Source of the DNA: Streptococcus gwangjuense
GTDB lineage: Bacteria; Bacillota; Bacilli; Lactobacillales; Streptococcaceae
Direction: 5' to 3'
Assembly: GCF_003627155.1 (NCBI RefSeq)
Contig: NZ_CP032621.1
Location: 868,001-932,000 of the forward strand
DNA: 64,000 nt
The notes under the pieces were generated by a model. It was not told the origin of the DNA. It did not search any database and saw only the letters and a program-made list of their open reading frames with translations. Made by a program: the position numbers and the translations under genes. Below are positions 37,552-48,611 of the stretch, piece after piece (the stretch's first letter is position 1; every line of letters starts with the position of its first letter).

Positions 37552-37672
37552 ATGGGCAAAATCTCAATTCCTGAAGAAAATGGAGTAAATCTTCCCACAA
37601 GAAAACGCATAATTTCAAGTTTTTCAACACCTGAGATTATGCGTTTTTTGGTTCTAAAAAATTTTCGCCCAC
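37552..37672. repeat. small inverted-repeat element with terminator-like core
   Basis: TGGGCAAAAT (37553) and the mirrored TGGGCGAAAAT (37661-37671) form imperfect ends of a 120-bp unit. Inside, AAAACGCATAAT (37602-37613) pairs with ATTATGCGTTTT (37636-37647), giving a hairpin with T/A runs on both sides. This resembles a MITE or a shrunken IS end. The remaining parts of 37345-37739 show nothing else. Confidence 0.55.
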
Positions 37673-37739
37673 CTTAATTAAACAACTAACAAAAGTTATA
37701 AGTAGACTATATTTTAAAATTTGTGTTCTAACAACTATT

Positions 37740-38498
37740 TCAATTAGTTAAATCTTTAAATCTTTCTTCTCCAGATTTAAGCATCTCTTTCTCTACCTGA
37801 CTCCACTCCCCAAACAGTAACTCTTGAAGAATATCTGCTGCTGAAATTTTATCTTCTCTTGAATCATGTACACAACTTCTATCTCGTTGATAAATTTGAA
37901 TTCTTTCAAAGATAGCTAGTTCTTCCAACTGTCGGGTATTATCAACTAGATGATTTACAATGAAATCATGATGTTCTTTTGGAGTTGCGCGTGCTTGATT
38001 TGGATTGATGGCGTACAGTTCTTCATAACGGATAAGAGTACTTATATAGGACAGCTCAGGCTTTGTTGCAATTAAGGCTAATTGTACTTCATATCCCTTA
38101 TTTTTCAAGAGTTGTGCTGTTTTCTTTGGAACATCAACTGTTCGTAAAGTTCCCTCTATCAAAAGATTGTATCCCAAATTGCTTAATTCTGTTACTAAAG
38201 ACTCCACCATTTTGCCTGCAAAATCTTTAGTGTATTCAACACTATCTTTACCATATACTTGCTGCAGTTCTAAATAGTGTGGATGCTGAGAACGAAAACT
38301 ATCGCCATCTATGATAACAATATTTCCTTGAAATTCTTTCTGTTTAATTCGATGAATTGTAGTCTTACCAGCACCACTTTGCCCTCCAAGCAAAATCGCT
38401 ATAGGTTGCTTACTGGACTTTTTTCCTCTTGTCAGAGAGCGAAGGTTCCTCTCTAAAGCATGTTTGAATTCACTATCGGTATAATCTTGGATTTCCAT
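37740..38498 (-). CDS. pezT: PezT, zeta-type toxin kinase
   Basis: A 252-residue kinase that phosphorylates UDP-N-acetylglucosamine and so blocks peptidoglycan synthesis. Walker A is GGQSGAGKTTIHR (about 39-51); IDGDSFRSQHPHY and LIEGTLR are the substrate and catalytic regions. The length matches pneumococcal PezT. Its ATG overlaps the pezA stop by one base (TAATG), so the antitoxin is translated first. Complete. Confidence 0.95.
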   Translation of the reverse strand: MEIQDYTDSEFKHALERNLRSLTRGKKSSKQPIAILLGGQSGAGKTTIHRIKQKEFQGNIVIIDGDSFRSQHPHYLELQQVYGKDSVEYTKDFAGKMVESLVTELSNLGYNLLIEGTLRTVDVPKKTAQLLKNKGYEVQLALIATKPELSYISTLIRYEELYAINPNQARATPKEHHDFIVNHLVDNTRQLEELAIFERIQIYQRDRSCVHDSREDKISAADILQELLFGEWSQVEKEMLKSGEERFKDLTN

Positions 38499-38974
38499 TA
38501 GGCTACCATCCGTTTTTCAGATATCTCTAACATACGTTCAATTCCATCCAAATAGCCGCTATACCTCTCTATTTCATCAAAATTCTCTACTAAATAGATA
38601 TTCGTATGAATCAAGTCAGATAGATCATCACTCATTAAAATCCAAGGATTAGATTCATCATCAATGCTAATTCCCTGTCTATCTTGATAACGATAGATTC
38701 GAGATAATAGATTAGCACCTCTTTCTTTCACTATTTCAATTTTTAAAGTCAATTCATAATCTTCAACAGGATTCAGCATTTTATCTTCTCCTACAATATC
38801 GACATAAGATACATTAAACTTCTGACAAATGATGTCTATTAATTCGGTAGAGACTGAACTCGTTCCATTTTCATAACGACTCAGACTATTTCGTGAAATA
38901 CCTACAATCCGTGCAAATTCGGGTTGTGTTAAGTCATGTGTTTTACGTAAGGATTTTATGTTCTTTCCAATCAT
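38498..38974 (-). CDS. pezA: PezA antitoxin and autorepressor
   Basis: A 158-residue protein starting at ATG 38974 with AAAGGAG upstream; a longer frame to 39031 has no such site. The N-terminal cro/C1 helix-turn-helix (residues 8-62: LTQPEFARIVGISRNSLSRYE) binds the operator and the C-terminal helices neutralise PezT. The pair forms a stabilisation or stress module, here next to the core gene rlmCD. Confidence 0.95.
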   Translation of the reverse strand: MIGKNIKSLRKTHDLTQPEFARIVGISRNSLSRYENGTSSVSTELIDIICQKFNVSYVDIVGEDKMLNPVEDYELTLKIEIVKERGANLLSRIYRYQDRQGISIDDESNPWILMSDDLSDLIHTNIYLVENFDEIERYSGYLDGIERMLEISEKRMVA

Positions 38975-39001
38975 GGCAAACTCCTTTATTTTTCTAAATC
39001 C

Positions 39002-39043
39002 ATTATAGCATAAAAAAGCAGAACGCACCAAAATTGGTGCGTT
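39002..39043 (-). promoter_or_regulatory. pezAT promoter with palindromic operator
   Basis: The minus strand has TATAAT (39002-39007). Upstream lies a perfect 22-base palindrome at 39022-39043 with arms AACGCACCAAA and TTTGGTGCGTT. The palindrome overlaps the -35 region, as expected for PezA autorepression. Confidence 0.85.
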
Positions 39044-39071
39044 GCTTCTTATTATGGCTTCAAGCTATAAT

Positions 39072-39104
39072 AAAAAGGAGAACAATTGAATATTGTTCTC
39101 TCCT
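39072..39104 (-). terminator. terminator downstream of rlmCD
   Basis: GGAGAGAACAATATTC and ATTGTTCTCC form a stem followed by TTTTTATTA on the minus strand. It separates the rlmCD transcript from pezAT. Confidence 0.8.
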
Positions 39105-39261
39105 TAGATAAATATTTATTGTTGTATTCATTTTTCCGATACGCAAACGATATCTACAAATACATTTACATCTATGTGCCTTTTTAGGATTTTTTTGATG
39201 TCAAAATTGCCTTTATCTACAAAGACAAAATGCTTGTGAAATAGCTTGAAATCAAGGATTT

Positions 39262-40635
<1,374 letters not shown>

Positions 40636-40696
40636 CTATTGGCCGACAAAAAAGACGGCAACGTTACGGTTACCATCTATTATACCATGAAATTTC

Positions 40697-41671
40697 TTAA
40701 GAACCAAAACTCTTGAAGAAGTTGACAATGGCCTGCCAAAGGGAGCTTAAGAAGTTCCCACCGTCCTCTAGTGCCTTATCAGCATCAAAGTTAAGGTTGA
40801 TATTTTTAAAACTGTCGCCAGCTTGTGATACGATGCTTTGTTTCAGGTCATTCAGTGTTTTAGTGAAGTCTGCATTGCTGAGGATATCACTCTTTGAGAG
40901 ATTCAAAGCAAAATTGATGATAATATTGATCTGGTTTCCTGTTATAACCTGATCAAGTTTGTAATTTTTTAAGGTATCTTCAACGATTTTGCGGACATCT
41001 TCTTCTGTCAGATTTCCCTTACTTTCTTTAGCTTTGGCGAGTCCTGACTTGATATCGGCTAGGGCAACGTTTAATTTATTAGCATCATAGCCTGACTTGT
41101 CCTTGTTTTCAGCATTGATATCTGACAAAGCCTTCAGCTCTTCTTGAGCCAAGTCTTTATTGGCTTGTGGCACCTTGGCTCCATTAGCTTCCAGCGAATA
41201 GTAAATCCCGGCTAAGGCACTCTCACCTGTAACTGGAATAGGTGCTGCCACAGTGATTTTAGCATGTTCTACACCCAAGGTTACTGCTGCATTGCGGTAC
41301 ATATCCTGAGTCACCTTCGTGATGTTTTCTGGTGTTTCAATCTTGACCTCAAGTGGCGATTTGTCACCTAGTTTTTGAATCTTGGCTGATGAATACAACT
41401 GTAAACTTGAGTCATTGGCAACATTCATAATCTTAGAATAGACATCAGGTGTCATGGTCTTGAGTTCTTTGGTGTCTGTTGAGGCATTGTAGCCTAGTTT
41501 TTTAAGGGTTTGATTTTTTTGATCTTCAGACAATGATGAACCTAGGACATATTCAGGTTGAACGTAGGTTTCATCGATGACTTTTTGAACATCTGTTGCT
41601 GCATGGACGCTATTCATAGCTGTTACTGCCCACAAGACCGCAGCACTAGTCAGAAAGAGTTTCTTTCTCAT
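40697..41671 (-). CDS. exported DUF1002 protein
   Basis: A 324-residue secreted protein: signal peptide MRKKLFLTSAAVLWAVTAMN with a cleavage-like VHAA. The body is mostly helical with repeats of Lys/Asn-rich segments and a hydrophobic C-terminus. It matches the DUF1002 family kept at this locus in pneumococci. Function unknown. AGGAGGAAATTCCC precedes the ATG. Confidence 0.85.
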   Translation of the reverse strand: MRKKLFLTSAAVLWAVTAMNSVHAATDVQKVIDETYVQPEYVLGSSLSEDQKNQTLKKLGYNASTDTKELKTMTPDVYSKIMNVANDSSLQLYSSAKIQKLGDKSPLEVKIETPENITKVTQDMYRNAAVTLGVEHAKITVAAPIPVTGESALAGIYYSLEANGAKVPQANKDLAQEELKALSDINAENKDKSGYDANKLNVALADIKSGLAKAKESKGNLTEEDVRKIVEDTLKNYKLDQVITGNQINIIINFALNLSKSDILSNADFTKTLNDLKQSIVSQAGDSFKNINLNFDADKALEDGGNFLSSLWQAIVNFFKSFGS

Positions 41672-41744
41672 AGGGAATTTCCTCCTTTACCTTTCTAGAG
41701 TAATATATCTATCTTAAAGAAAACTTATAGCAAAAACACCTGGA

Positions 41745-42359
41745 CTAGCCAGATGTCGAAAAGAGAGTGAAAGTTTTAATGATGTAAAGGTTGAGTTGCA
41801 CCTGTCTAGAATAATAATAGTTTCCTCCATTTACATAGAGTTCGGCACCGTGAAAAATGGAAATGGGGTGAATATAACTATAAGTCTTTCCAGTGGTATT
41901 GCCAAGCAAGGGAGCAACAGTCTCACGAGAGTACTGTTTGGCCAGAGCCAAGGTATTTTCCTTGCCATTTTGGGCGATAAAATCGATATAGGCAGGTCCA
42001 AAATTATAGGCTTGAACAGCCGTCCAAACATCTACATCCTGCTTCTGGGCCAGATAGAGATTGTCGGTCAGAGTTTGAATGCCTTGCCGAATGCTAGAGG
42101 CATTATCATTGATGGTGTTGGTGGAACCACTTGCAGACTCACTAGACTGCATGACATCGCCTTCTTTTCCTTTTGTTTCGGTATAAATCATAGCGAGCAC
42201 AAGCTCTTCGTTTGCTGGGGTGTCTTTTTCACTCAAGATTTCTCGCACCATGGGTTGATAGGTCATGACTTGCTTGACATCTTGGTGAACGCGGTAAGCT
42301 TTATAGCCAGCAAAAAGGAAGACTGCTAGTACAAGCACTCTTCGAATTCGTTTAAACAT
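41745..42359 (-). CDS. pvaA: PvaA-like membrane-anchored lysozyme-family protein
   Basis: A 204-residue protein with one N-terminal helix ([15 protein letters not shown]) and an extracellular lysozyme-like domain containing [10 protein letters not shown] and [11 protein letters not shown]. It corresponds to pneumococcal vaccine antigen A, thought to act on peptidoglycan. The ATG directly follows the preceding gene (1-base overlap). Its domain resembles the first half of Tn916 Orf14. Confidence 0.85.
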   Translation of the reverse strand: MFKRIRRVLVLAVFLFAGYKAYRVHQDVKQVMTYQPMVREILSEKDTPANEELVLAMIYTETKGKEGDVMQSSESASGSTNTINDNASSIRQGIQTLTDNLYLAQKQDVDVWTAVQAYNFGPAYIDFIAQNGKENTLALAKQYSRETVAPLLGNTTGKTYSYIHPISIFHGAELYVNGGNYYYSRQVQLNLYIIKTFTLFSTSG

Positions 42360-43333
42360 TATTTACTTTGGATATCCTCGATATTTTTGATTAAGATAGA
42401 GTAGGTTCCATTATCGTTTTGGATAAACTCAACAGACTCGGCGTCTTGATAGACGTTATTGGGAACGATGAGCTCAATTCCATTTGACAAGGAGAGTTTT
42501 TGGTTTTCAAATTTCTTTAATTGGCGACTGGCATCAATTTCATCGAATTGAACAGGCTCTGGGACAGCTTCTTTAACTTGATCAATAAAGCTCAAACGAG
42601 CAGTCAGATTATTGTCAAAAAGGTCGTTGGCCAATTTCTCAGGCGACAATTCATTGCTTTCTTCTAAGTTGTTGAAAATCGCTGATTTTACCTTAGATTG
42701 AAATTGAAAATCATCTGTATTAAAAGATTCGGCAATTCTCTGGGCTGTTTTTTCCAGTTCTTTGATGGATTTCTTAGGAGAAATTTTAGGAGCGACAGCA
42801 AGAAGATTATCTGAAAAATAGTTCAAAAAAGTCCCGTTGTACTTGATTCGTTTTTCAATCAGATGGTACTTGCGACTCTGAAGATTGACTACCAAGGCCT
42901 CGTCAGCACCCGTTCCAAATCCAGGCAAGTTATTCTGAGTTAGCTTGATTGGATTATCAACTTCTCCACCGAGGTGGGTCAAGGTCTCCCGCAGGGCAAT
43001 TCGCAAGAAAGCGAAATGTTCTACACCTTCTTTAGTAAATTGCACAAAAATCAAGTCATTGGTCTTGAGATTTTCTGAAATGCTGAACTCCTCTTTCCAG
43101 AGGTTAGCCAGCGTTACTGATGCCTCCAACAAATCGTCTGTGATGTGATTGAAGAAGGGATTTTCTTCTTCGAAAATCCCAGTCTTGGCTTCATCTGAAT
43201 ACACACGTTCAATTTTTTTACGCAGGTATTCTTCGATTTTTGGAGTAATATTGAGAAACTTATCCGCTAGTAACAGCTCGGTATCATCCGGACTGAACTG
43301 GTGAATAATGGCTTTCTTAATATAAATGTCCAT
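42359..43333 (-). CDS. nucleoid-associated protein (NdpA/YejK family)
   Basis: A 324-residue cytoplasmic protein with the start at [13 protein letters not shown]; a longer frame would run into glyA. Family features include the N-terminal [14 protein letters not shown] and the central [17 protein letters not shown]. It is located seven bases after glyA. It is believed to bind the nucleoid; its precise role in streptococci is not known. Confidence 0.8.
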   Translation of the reverse strand: MDIYIKKAIIHQFSPDDTELLLADKFLNITPKIEEYLRKKIERVYSDEAKTGIFEEENPFFNHITDDLLEASVTLANLWKEEFSISENLKTNDLIFVQFTKEGVEHFAFLRIALRETLTHLGGEVDNPIKLTQNNLPGFGTGADEALVVNLQSRKYHLIEKRIKYNGTFLNYFSDNLLAVAPKISPKKSIKELEKTAQRIAESFNTDDFQFQSKVKSAIFNNLEESNELSPEKLANDLFDNNLTARLSFIDQVKEAVPEPVQFDEIDASRQLKKFENQKLSLSNGIELIVPNNVYQDAESVEFIQNDNGTYSILIKNIEDIQSK

Positions 43334-43340
43334 AAAAGTT

Positions 43341-44597
43341 TTAGTCCTCGTATAATGGGAAGGCATCTGTCAATTCTTTGACTGCACTTCTCACTTCTTC
43401 TAAGACAGCCTCATTTTCTGCATTTTTAAGGGTTTTAATGATGAGTTCAGCCACTTTGCGACTTTCTTCTTCACCAAATCCACGTGCAGTAATGGCTGCT
43501 GCTCCAATACGAATACCACTTGTTTTGAATGGGGACAAGGTTTCGTAAGGGATTGAGTTTTTATTTAGGGTAATATTGACCTCATCCAGCAAGTTTTGAG
43601 CAACTTTTCCGTTTTCTACAACCTTAGTCACATCAACAAGGAAGAGGTGGTTTTCAGTCCCACCAGAAATGATACGGAAATCAGGGTCTTGCAAGAAGAC
43701 ATCTGCCATAGCCTTGCTGTTTTTGATAACATTAGCAGCATATTCCTTGAAGGCTGGATCTAATACTTCTTTGAAGGAAACTGCCTTAGCAGCAACAACA
43801 TGCTCCAAAGGTCCCCCCTGAATACCAGGGAAAATAGCTGAGTTGATTTTCTTAGCTAAATCTTCATCATTGGTCAAAATCAAACCACCACGAGGTCCAC
43901 GAAGGGTTTTGTGGGTCGTTGTTGTAGTAATATGAGCGTATGGAACTGGACTTGGGTGAAGACCAGCCGCAACCAAACCAGCAATATGGGCCATATCGAC
44001 CATGAGCTTAGCCCCAACAGCATCAGCAATTTCACGGAATTTTGAAAAGTCGATAATTTGAGAATAGGCTGAAGCACCTGCTACGATCAATTTTGGTTTT
44101 ACTTCTTGAGCTTGTTTCAAGATAGCATCAAAATCCAAGAGTTCCGTTTCAGGATCTACACTATAAGAAACAAAGTTGTAGGTTTGACCTGAGAAGCTAA
44201 CTGGAGCTCCGTGGGTCAAGTGTCCACCTGCTGCTAAATCCATCCCCATAACGGTATCACCTGGCTCAATCAAGGCCATGTATGCCGCACAGTTAGCTTG
44301 GCTTCCAGAGTGAGGTTGAACATTAGCAAATTTTGCACCGAAAATTTCTTTTGCGCGTTCAATAGCAAGAGTCTCTACAACGTCCACCACCTCAGTTCCA
44401 CCATAATAACGGCGTCCTGGGTAGCCTTCGGCGTATTTATTCGTCAAGATAGACCCTTGAGCTGCCATAACAGCCTTGGAAACGACGTTTTCCGAAGCAA
44501 TCAACTCGATATTGTTTTGTTGGCGTTCTTCTTCTTTTGCAATAGCATTCCAGAGATCAGCATCATATGCTTTAAAATCATCTTTGTCAAAAATCAT
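43341..44597 (-). CDS. glyA: GlyA serine hydroxymethyltransferase
   Basis: A 418-residue PLP enzyme that converts serine and tetrahydrofolate to glycine and methylene-tetrahydrofolate. All key motifs are present: [10 protein letters not shown] (catalytic Glu), [46 protein letters not shown] (PLP lysine) and TSGIRIG. It serves as the in-window reference for the divergent SHMT-like gene at 32852. AAGGAGAAG precedes the ATG. Confidence 0.97.
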   Translation of the reverse strand: MIFDKDDFKAYDADLWNAIAKEEERQQNNIELIASENVVSKAVMAAQGSILTNKYAEGYPGRRYYGGTEVVDVVETLAIERAKEIFGAKFANVQPHSGSQANCAAYMALIEPGDTVMGMDLAAGGHLTHGAPVSFSGQTYNFVSYSVDPETELLDFDAILKQAQEVKPKLIVAGASAYSQIIDFSKFREIADAVGAKLMVDMAHIAGLVAAGLHPSPVPYAHITTTTTHKTLRGPRGGLILTNDEDLAKKINSAIFPGIQGGPLEHVVAAKAVSFKEVLDPAFKEYAANVIKNSKAMADVFLQDPDFRIISGGTENHLFLVDVTKVVENGKVAQNLLDEVNITLNKNSIPYETLSPFKTSGIRIGAAAITARGFGEEESRKVAELIIKTLKNAENEAVLEEVRSAVKELTDAFPLYED

Positions 44598-44646
44598 AGG
44601 TCTTCTCCTTTATAATGTGACAGGTCATTTAGTTTAAGAAAATAAA

Positions 44647-45078
44647 CTAAAGGATGCGAATAAACCGTTTCTGCATTTTATCACAAGTATAACCAACTTT
44701 TTCATAAAATGCATGAGCACCCAGACGATGATCGGCAGAATTTAAGCGGATAAACCCATAACCACGTCTTTTTGCTTCGTCTTCCAACCCTTGCAGTAAG
44801 CATTTACCGATACCTTGCCCTTGTGCTTGAGGAGAAACTGCTAAGGCTAAGATATTAAATCCTGCTTTAGAATAAAGGGATTCATAAACCACAGCGTGGA
44901 CATATCCCAGCAAGACATGGCTGGCTGCATCCTCATAACCAAGAAGGAAATGATGGGAATCTTGAGATAATCTAGCTAATTGACTAGCTGTTTCCTCTGG
45001 ACTAAAAGAATAACCCAAAGCCTCTTGGTTGATGTCACATATAGCTTTCACATCTGTTTCTTGTAAATCTCTTAGCAT
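44647..45078 (-). CDS. GNAT-family N-acetyltransferase
   Basis: A 143-residue acetyltransferase starting MLRDLQETDVKAI behind GAGGAGGAAT. The acetyl-CoA loop QGQGIGKCLLQGLE is visible at about 90-103. Position between sua5 and glyA and size resemble the RimI-like protein of this operon, but the target is unknown. It starts two bases before the end of sua5. Confidence 0.85.
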   Translation of the reverse strand: MLRDLQETDVKAICDINQEALGYSFSPEETASQLARLSQDSHHFLLGYEDAASHVLLGYVHAVVYESLYSKAGFNILALAVSPQAQGQGIGKCLLQGLEDEAKRRGYGFIRLNSADHRLGAHAFYEKVGYTCDKMQKRFIRIL

Positions 45079-45079
45079 C

Positions 45080-45685
45080 TCATTCCTCCTCAAAAGAAAT
45101 CTCTGGCAACTGAGCAAGAATATCCTCTCGCTTAATGGCCCCTTGGCGTAAGATTTTCACCTTGTCTCCAGACAAGTCCAAAATAGTTGAATCCTGTCCA
45201 GTTAGAAAAGCATCGTCTTCCAGCCCCAGAACCTCTTGGTCAAAATCCTCTAGAATCTGACTAAAGGTCACTCCACTTGCCTGACCTGAGATATTAGCAG
45301 ACGGCCCAATCAAGGGACCTGTCTCTCGAATCAAATCAAGTGTGATAGGGTGACTGGGCATCCGAAATCCAACAGTTGCAAGACCAGAATTAACCCAATA
45401 GGGAACTCTGTCATTAGCTTCGAGAATAATGGTCAAGGGACCTGGTAAAAAAGTCTCTACAAGTTTTTGAAGATAGGTTGGCTGATTCTTAGAAAAGTAC
45501 AAGATATCCTCTATAGAAGCAACATTTAGGTTAAGAGCTTTGTCTCTAGGACGATGTTTGAGCTGGTATACATAATCAACTGCTTTTTCGTCTAGAGCTT
45601 TAGCAAAAAGACCATAAACTGTCTCAGTAGGCAGAACAACAGCCCCACCCTTTTCCAATTCTTGTCTAATCCTGTCCATCATCAA
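45080..45685 (-). CDS. Sua5/YwlC threonylcarbamoyl-AMP synthase
   Basis: A 201-residue YrdC-domain enzyme that makes L-threonylcarbamoyladenylate for the t6A37 tRNA modification. KRP-type motif KHRPRDKALNL, GPLTIIL and GPSANISGQASG are visible. It overlaps prmC by 20 bases. Members of this size lack the C-terminal Sua5 domain. Confidence 0.9.
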   Translation of the reverse strand: MMMDRIRQELEKGGAVVLPTETVYGLFAKALDEKAVDYVYQLKHRPRDKALNLNVASIEDILYFSKNQPTYLQKLVETFLPGPLTIILEANDRVPYWVNSGLATVGFRMPSHPITLDLIRETGPLIGPSANISGQASGVTFSQILEDFDQEVLGLEDDAFLTGQDSTILDLSGDKVKILRQGAIKREDILAQLPEISFEEE

Positions 45686-46502
45686 CTACAACCATCCTAT
45701 CTTGACCAAATTGGTCTTTTAGTGTTCGTACTCTCTTTTCAGGAAGATGCTTCCTAAAAAGTTCAGGAACACTTTGACCTTGCTTGTATCCAATTTCAAG
45801 GTAAATCTTACCACCATCTTTGAGATAGTCTTTTGCATCTTCCGCAATTTTACGGTAAATAGCTAAACCATCCTCATCTGCAAAGAGAGCTAGGTGAGGC
45901 TCTGAATGCAAAACATTCAAACCTACCTCTGACTCATCTTCACGAGAGATATAGGGTGGATTGGATACAATTATATCATATTTTTCAGAAATTTCTGCAA
46001 AACAATCAGATTTTTTAAAAAATATATTAATTTTTTGATTTTTAGCATTTTCGCTAGCTATTTCTAAAGCCTCTTGAGAAATATCCGCTGCTGTCACTGA
46101 CCAAGCCGGTCTGTTTTTTGCTAAGGCGAGAGCAATAGCTCCACTACCTGTACCTATATCCAAAATTGATAGATTCATCTCAGGATTTTCAGCCAAGATA
46201 AGCTCCACCAACTCCTCTGTCTCTGGACGAGGAATCAAAACCCGCTCATCAACTGTTAACTGCATACCAAAGAAATCTGCCTGTCCGATGATATACTGTG
46301 CCGGTTTATGAGCTACTAACTGTTGGAAAATTCCTTTTACAAATACTTCTTCCTCTTCCGTCACTTCCTGCTGAAGAGCAAAAACAAAGTCAGTAAAAGA
46401 AAGATTTTTCAGGCTACGATAGACAAAAGAGAGGCTTTCAGCTTCCTCTCCTTGTCTTATCAATTCTTCTTCAAAATCTGAAAATAATTGAGCTAATTTC
46501 AT
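45666..46502 (-). CDS. prmC: PrmC release-factor glutamine methyltransferase
   Basis: A 278-residue SAM-dependent enzyme that methylates the Gln of the GGQ motif in RF1 and RF2. SAM motif ILDIGTGSGAIALALA and the catalytic NPPY in IVSNPPYIS are visible. It overlaps prfA, its substrate gene, by one base, a classic arrangement. Confidence 0.95.
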   Translation of the reverse strand: MKLAQLFSDFEEELIRQGEEAESLSFVYRSLKNLSFTDFVFALQQEVTEEEEVFVKGIFQQLVAHKPAQYIIGQADFFGMQLTVDERVLIPRPETEELVELILAENPEMNLSILDIGTGSGAIALALAKNRPAWSVTAADISQEALEIASENAKNQKINIFFKKSDCFAEISEKYDIIVSNPPYISREDESEVGLNVLHSEPHLALFADEDGLAIYRKIAEDAKDYLKDGGKIYLEIGYKQGQSVPELFRKHLPEKRVRTLKDQFGQDRMVVVDDGQD

Positions 46503-47581
46503 TATTTGTTTAATTCTTCTAATTTTTGTGTTTGGTCATAAAGAACCAAGGCATCCACAACTTCGTCCAATTTACCAGATAAAATCGTATCTAGTTTTTG
46601 GAGGGTTAGGCCGATACGGTGGTCTGTGACACGGTTTTGTGGGAAGTTATAAGTACGAATCCGTTCTGAACGGTCACCAGTACCGATTGTCGACTTACGC
46701 TCAGCGTCTTGTTCATCCTGAGCAATTTGTGCAAAGTGGTCAGCAACACGCGCACGGATGATTTTCATGGCCTTCTCACGGTTTTTCTGCTGGGTACGTT
46801 CTTCCTGCATCTCAACCTTGATATTGGTTGGCAAGTGAACAATACGAACGGCAGTCGCAACCTTATTGACGTTCTGTCCACCAGCACCAGAGGCGTGATA
46901 GATATCAACACGAAGATCTTTTGGATCAAGATCGTATTCAACTTCTTCCACTTCAGGCATAACAAGCACTGTCGCTGTCGAAGTATGAACACGGCCTTGA
47001 CTCTCTGTTACAGGGACACGTTGCACACGGTGGGCACCTGATTCATACTTGAGTTTAGAGTATACAGATTGACCCGAAACCATAGCAACCACTTCTTTGA
47101 AACCACCAACACCGTTCATAGAAGCTTCCATAACTTCAAAGCGCCATCCTTGAGCTTCCGCATACTTTTGGTACATAGTTAAAAGGTCTCCAGCGAAAAG
47201 TGCTGCTTCATCACCACCAGCTGCTCCACGGATTTCTAGGATGATATTCTTGTCATCGTTTGGATCTTTAGGAAGGAGCAAGATTTTCAGTTTTTCTTCG
47301 TATTCTTCTTTTTCAGCCTTGGCATCTTTGAGTTCTTGCTTGGCCATTTCTTCCAAGTCAGCGTCTCCACCTGATTCCTTAATCATCTCTTCAGCATCAA
47401 CGATGTTTTGCAGGACTTGTTTGTACTCACGGTAGGCTGTTACTGTATCACGAGTTGAAGCCTCTTCTTTTGAAAGCTCCATAAAACGTTTGGTGTCTGA
47501 AACGACATCAGGGTCACTGAGCAATTCTCCTAATTCTTCATAACGGTCTTCTACAGCTTGTAGTTGATCATAGATGTTCAT
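46502..47581 (-). CDS. prfA: PrfA peptide chain release factor 1
   Basis: A 359-residue release factor reading UAA and UAG. The GGQ peptidyl-hydrolysis motif is in [12 protein letters not shown] (about 230) and the PxT-type recognition motif in RVPVTESQG. Full length. The ATG overlaps the end of tdk by four bases. Confidence 0.97.
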   Translation of the reverse strand: MNIYDQLQAVEDRYEELGELLSDPDVVSDTKRFMELSKEEASTRDTVTAYREYKQVLQNIVDAEEMIKESGGDADLEEMAKQELKDAKAEKEEYEEKLKILLLPKDPNDDKNIILEIRGAAGGDEAALFAGDLLTMYQKYAEAQGWRFEVMEASMNGVGGFKEVVAMVSGQSVYSKLKYESGAHRVQRVPVTESQGRVHTSTATVLVMPEVEEVEYDLDPKDLRVDIYHASGAGGQNVNKVATAVRIVHLPTNIKVEMQEERTQQKNREKAMKIIRARVADHFAQIAQDEQDAERKSTIGTGDRSERIRTYNFPQNRVTDHRIGLTLQKLDTILSGKLDEVVDALVLYDQTQKLEELNK

Positions 47582-48168
47582 TTTTCTTCATTCTCCTTAT
47601 TGATTTCAGGTGCGAAATAATGTTTACGGCAAACCGAGATATAGGTTTCATTGCCACCAATCTGAATCTGCTCACCATCATAAACGGGCAGTCCATCCTG
47701 TGTACGCAAAACCATAGTCGCCTTTTTCTTACAATACTGACAAATGGTCTTGATTTCGTCAATCTTGTCTGCTAAGAGCAAGAGATACTTGGAACCTTCG
47801 AACAGTTCATTGCGAAAGTCATTTTTCAAACCAAAGGCCATGACGGGTATGTCTAGCTCGTCCACAACACGAGCTAGGTCGTAAACATGGTGACGTTTGA
47901 GAAACTGAGCCTCATCAACCAATACACAGTAAGGGTTTTCTGGTAGGTCTCGGATATAGCCAAAGATATCCGTCGTTTCCTCAATCGCAATGGCAGGGCG
48001 TTTCATGCCAATTCGACTCGACACATAACCAACACCGTCACGAGTATCCAGAGCCGAGGTCATAATCACAACACCTTTTCCTTGCTCCTCATAGTTATAG
48101 GCCACCTTGAGAATCTCAATCGTCTTACCAGAGTTCATGGTCCCATAACGATAATACAACTGTGCCAT
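47578..48168 (-). CDS. tdk: thymidine kinase
   Basis: A 196-residue type II thymidine kinase, phosphorylating thymidine and deoxyuridine with ATP. P-loop [11 protein letters not shown] (residues 9-19), DEAQFL (catalytic Glu) and the zinc cysteines CQYCKKKA are present. First gene of the tdk-prfA-prmC-sua5-GNAT-glyA run. Confidence 0.95.
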   Translation of the reverse strand: MAQLYYRYGTMNSGKTIEILKVAYNYEEQGKGVVIMTSALDTRDGVGYVSSRIGMKRPAIAIEETTDIFGYIRDLPENPYCVLVDEAQFLKRHHVYDLARVVDELDIPVMAFGLKNDFRNELFEGSKYLLLLADKIDEIKTICQYCKKKATMVLRTQDGLPVYDGEQIQIGGNETYISVCRKHYFAPEINKENEEK

Positions 48169-48291
48169 GTTTCTTGCTTCACGTCCATTTCTAAATTTTT
48201 GCTACATTCTAGTATATCATAATTTTCTTAAGCTTTAAACGGCAAAATGTGGTAAAATAGAAGAAATCAAAAACTAGTGGAGGAAGCTATT

Positions 48292-48474
48292 ATGCCATTT
48301 GTACGCATCGATTTATTTGAAGGACGCACGCTCGAACAAAAGAAAGCTCTTGCTAAGGAAGTAACGGAAGCTGTTGTCCGTAATACTGGGGCCCCTCAAT
48401 CAGCTGTTCATGTCATCATCAATGACATGCCAGAAGGAACTTACTTCCCTCAAGGTGAAATGCGCACCAAATAA
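48292..48474 (+). CDS. 4-oxalocrotonate tautomerase-family protein
   Basis: A 60-residue protein starting MPFVRIDLFEGRT after GTGGAGGAA; after removal of Met the N-terminal proline (Pro1) would be the catalytic base. It probably tautomerises a keto acid, but the real substrate in streptococci is unknown. Own small transcription unit divergent from tdk. Confidence 0.9.
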   Translation: MPFVRIDLFEGRTLEQKKALAKEVTEAVVRNTGAPQSAVHVIINDMPEGTYFPQGEMRTK

Positions 48475-48477
48475 GCT

Positions 48478-48506
48478 AGCTTAAGCAGAATTGCTTAGGC
48501 TTTTTC
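48478..48506 (+). terminator. terminator of the tautomerase gene
   Basis: AGCTTAAGCA and TGCTTAGGCT pair around GAAT and are followed by TTTTT. Confidence 0.75.
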
Positions 48507-48611
48507 AATCTCCAAGTAGCATCCATTGAAGAAATAGTTCAAATTTGTTACAATTTGAAAAGAGACTTGGAGAATTTTCCAAGAAAAGATCTATTTATTA
48601 AAGGAAACATT

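Noticed and set aside
41796..42329. Plus-strand 177-codon frame opposite pvaA
   Set aside because: Antisense to a well-supported gene with family motifs; no ribosome binding site.
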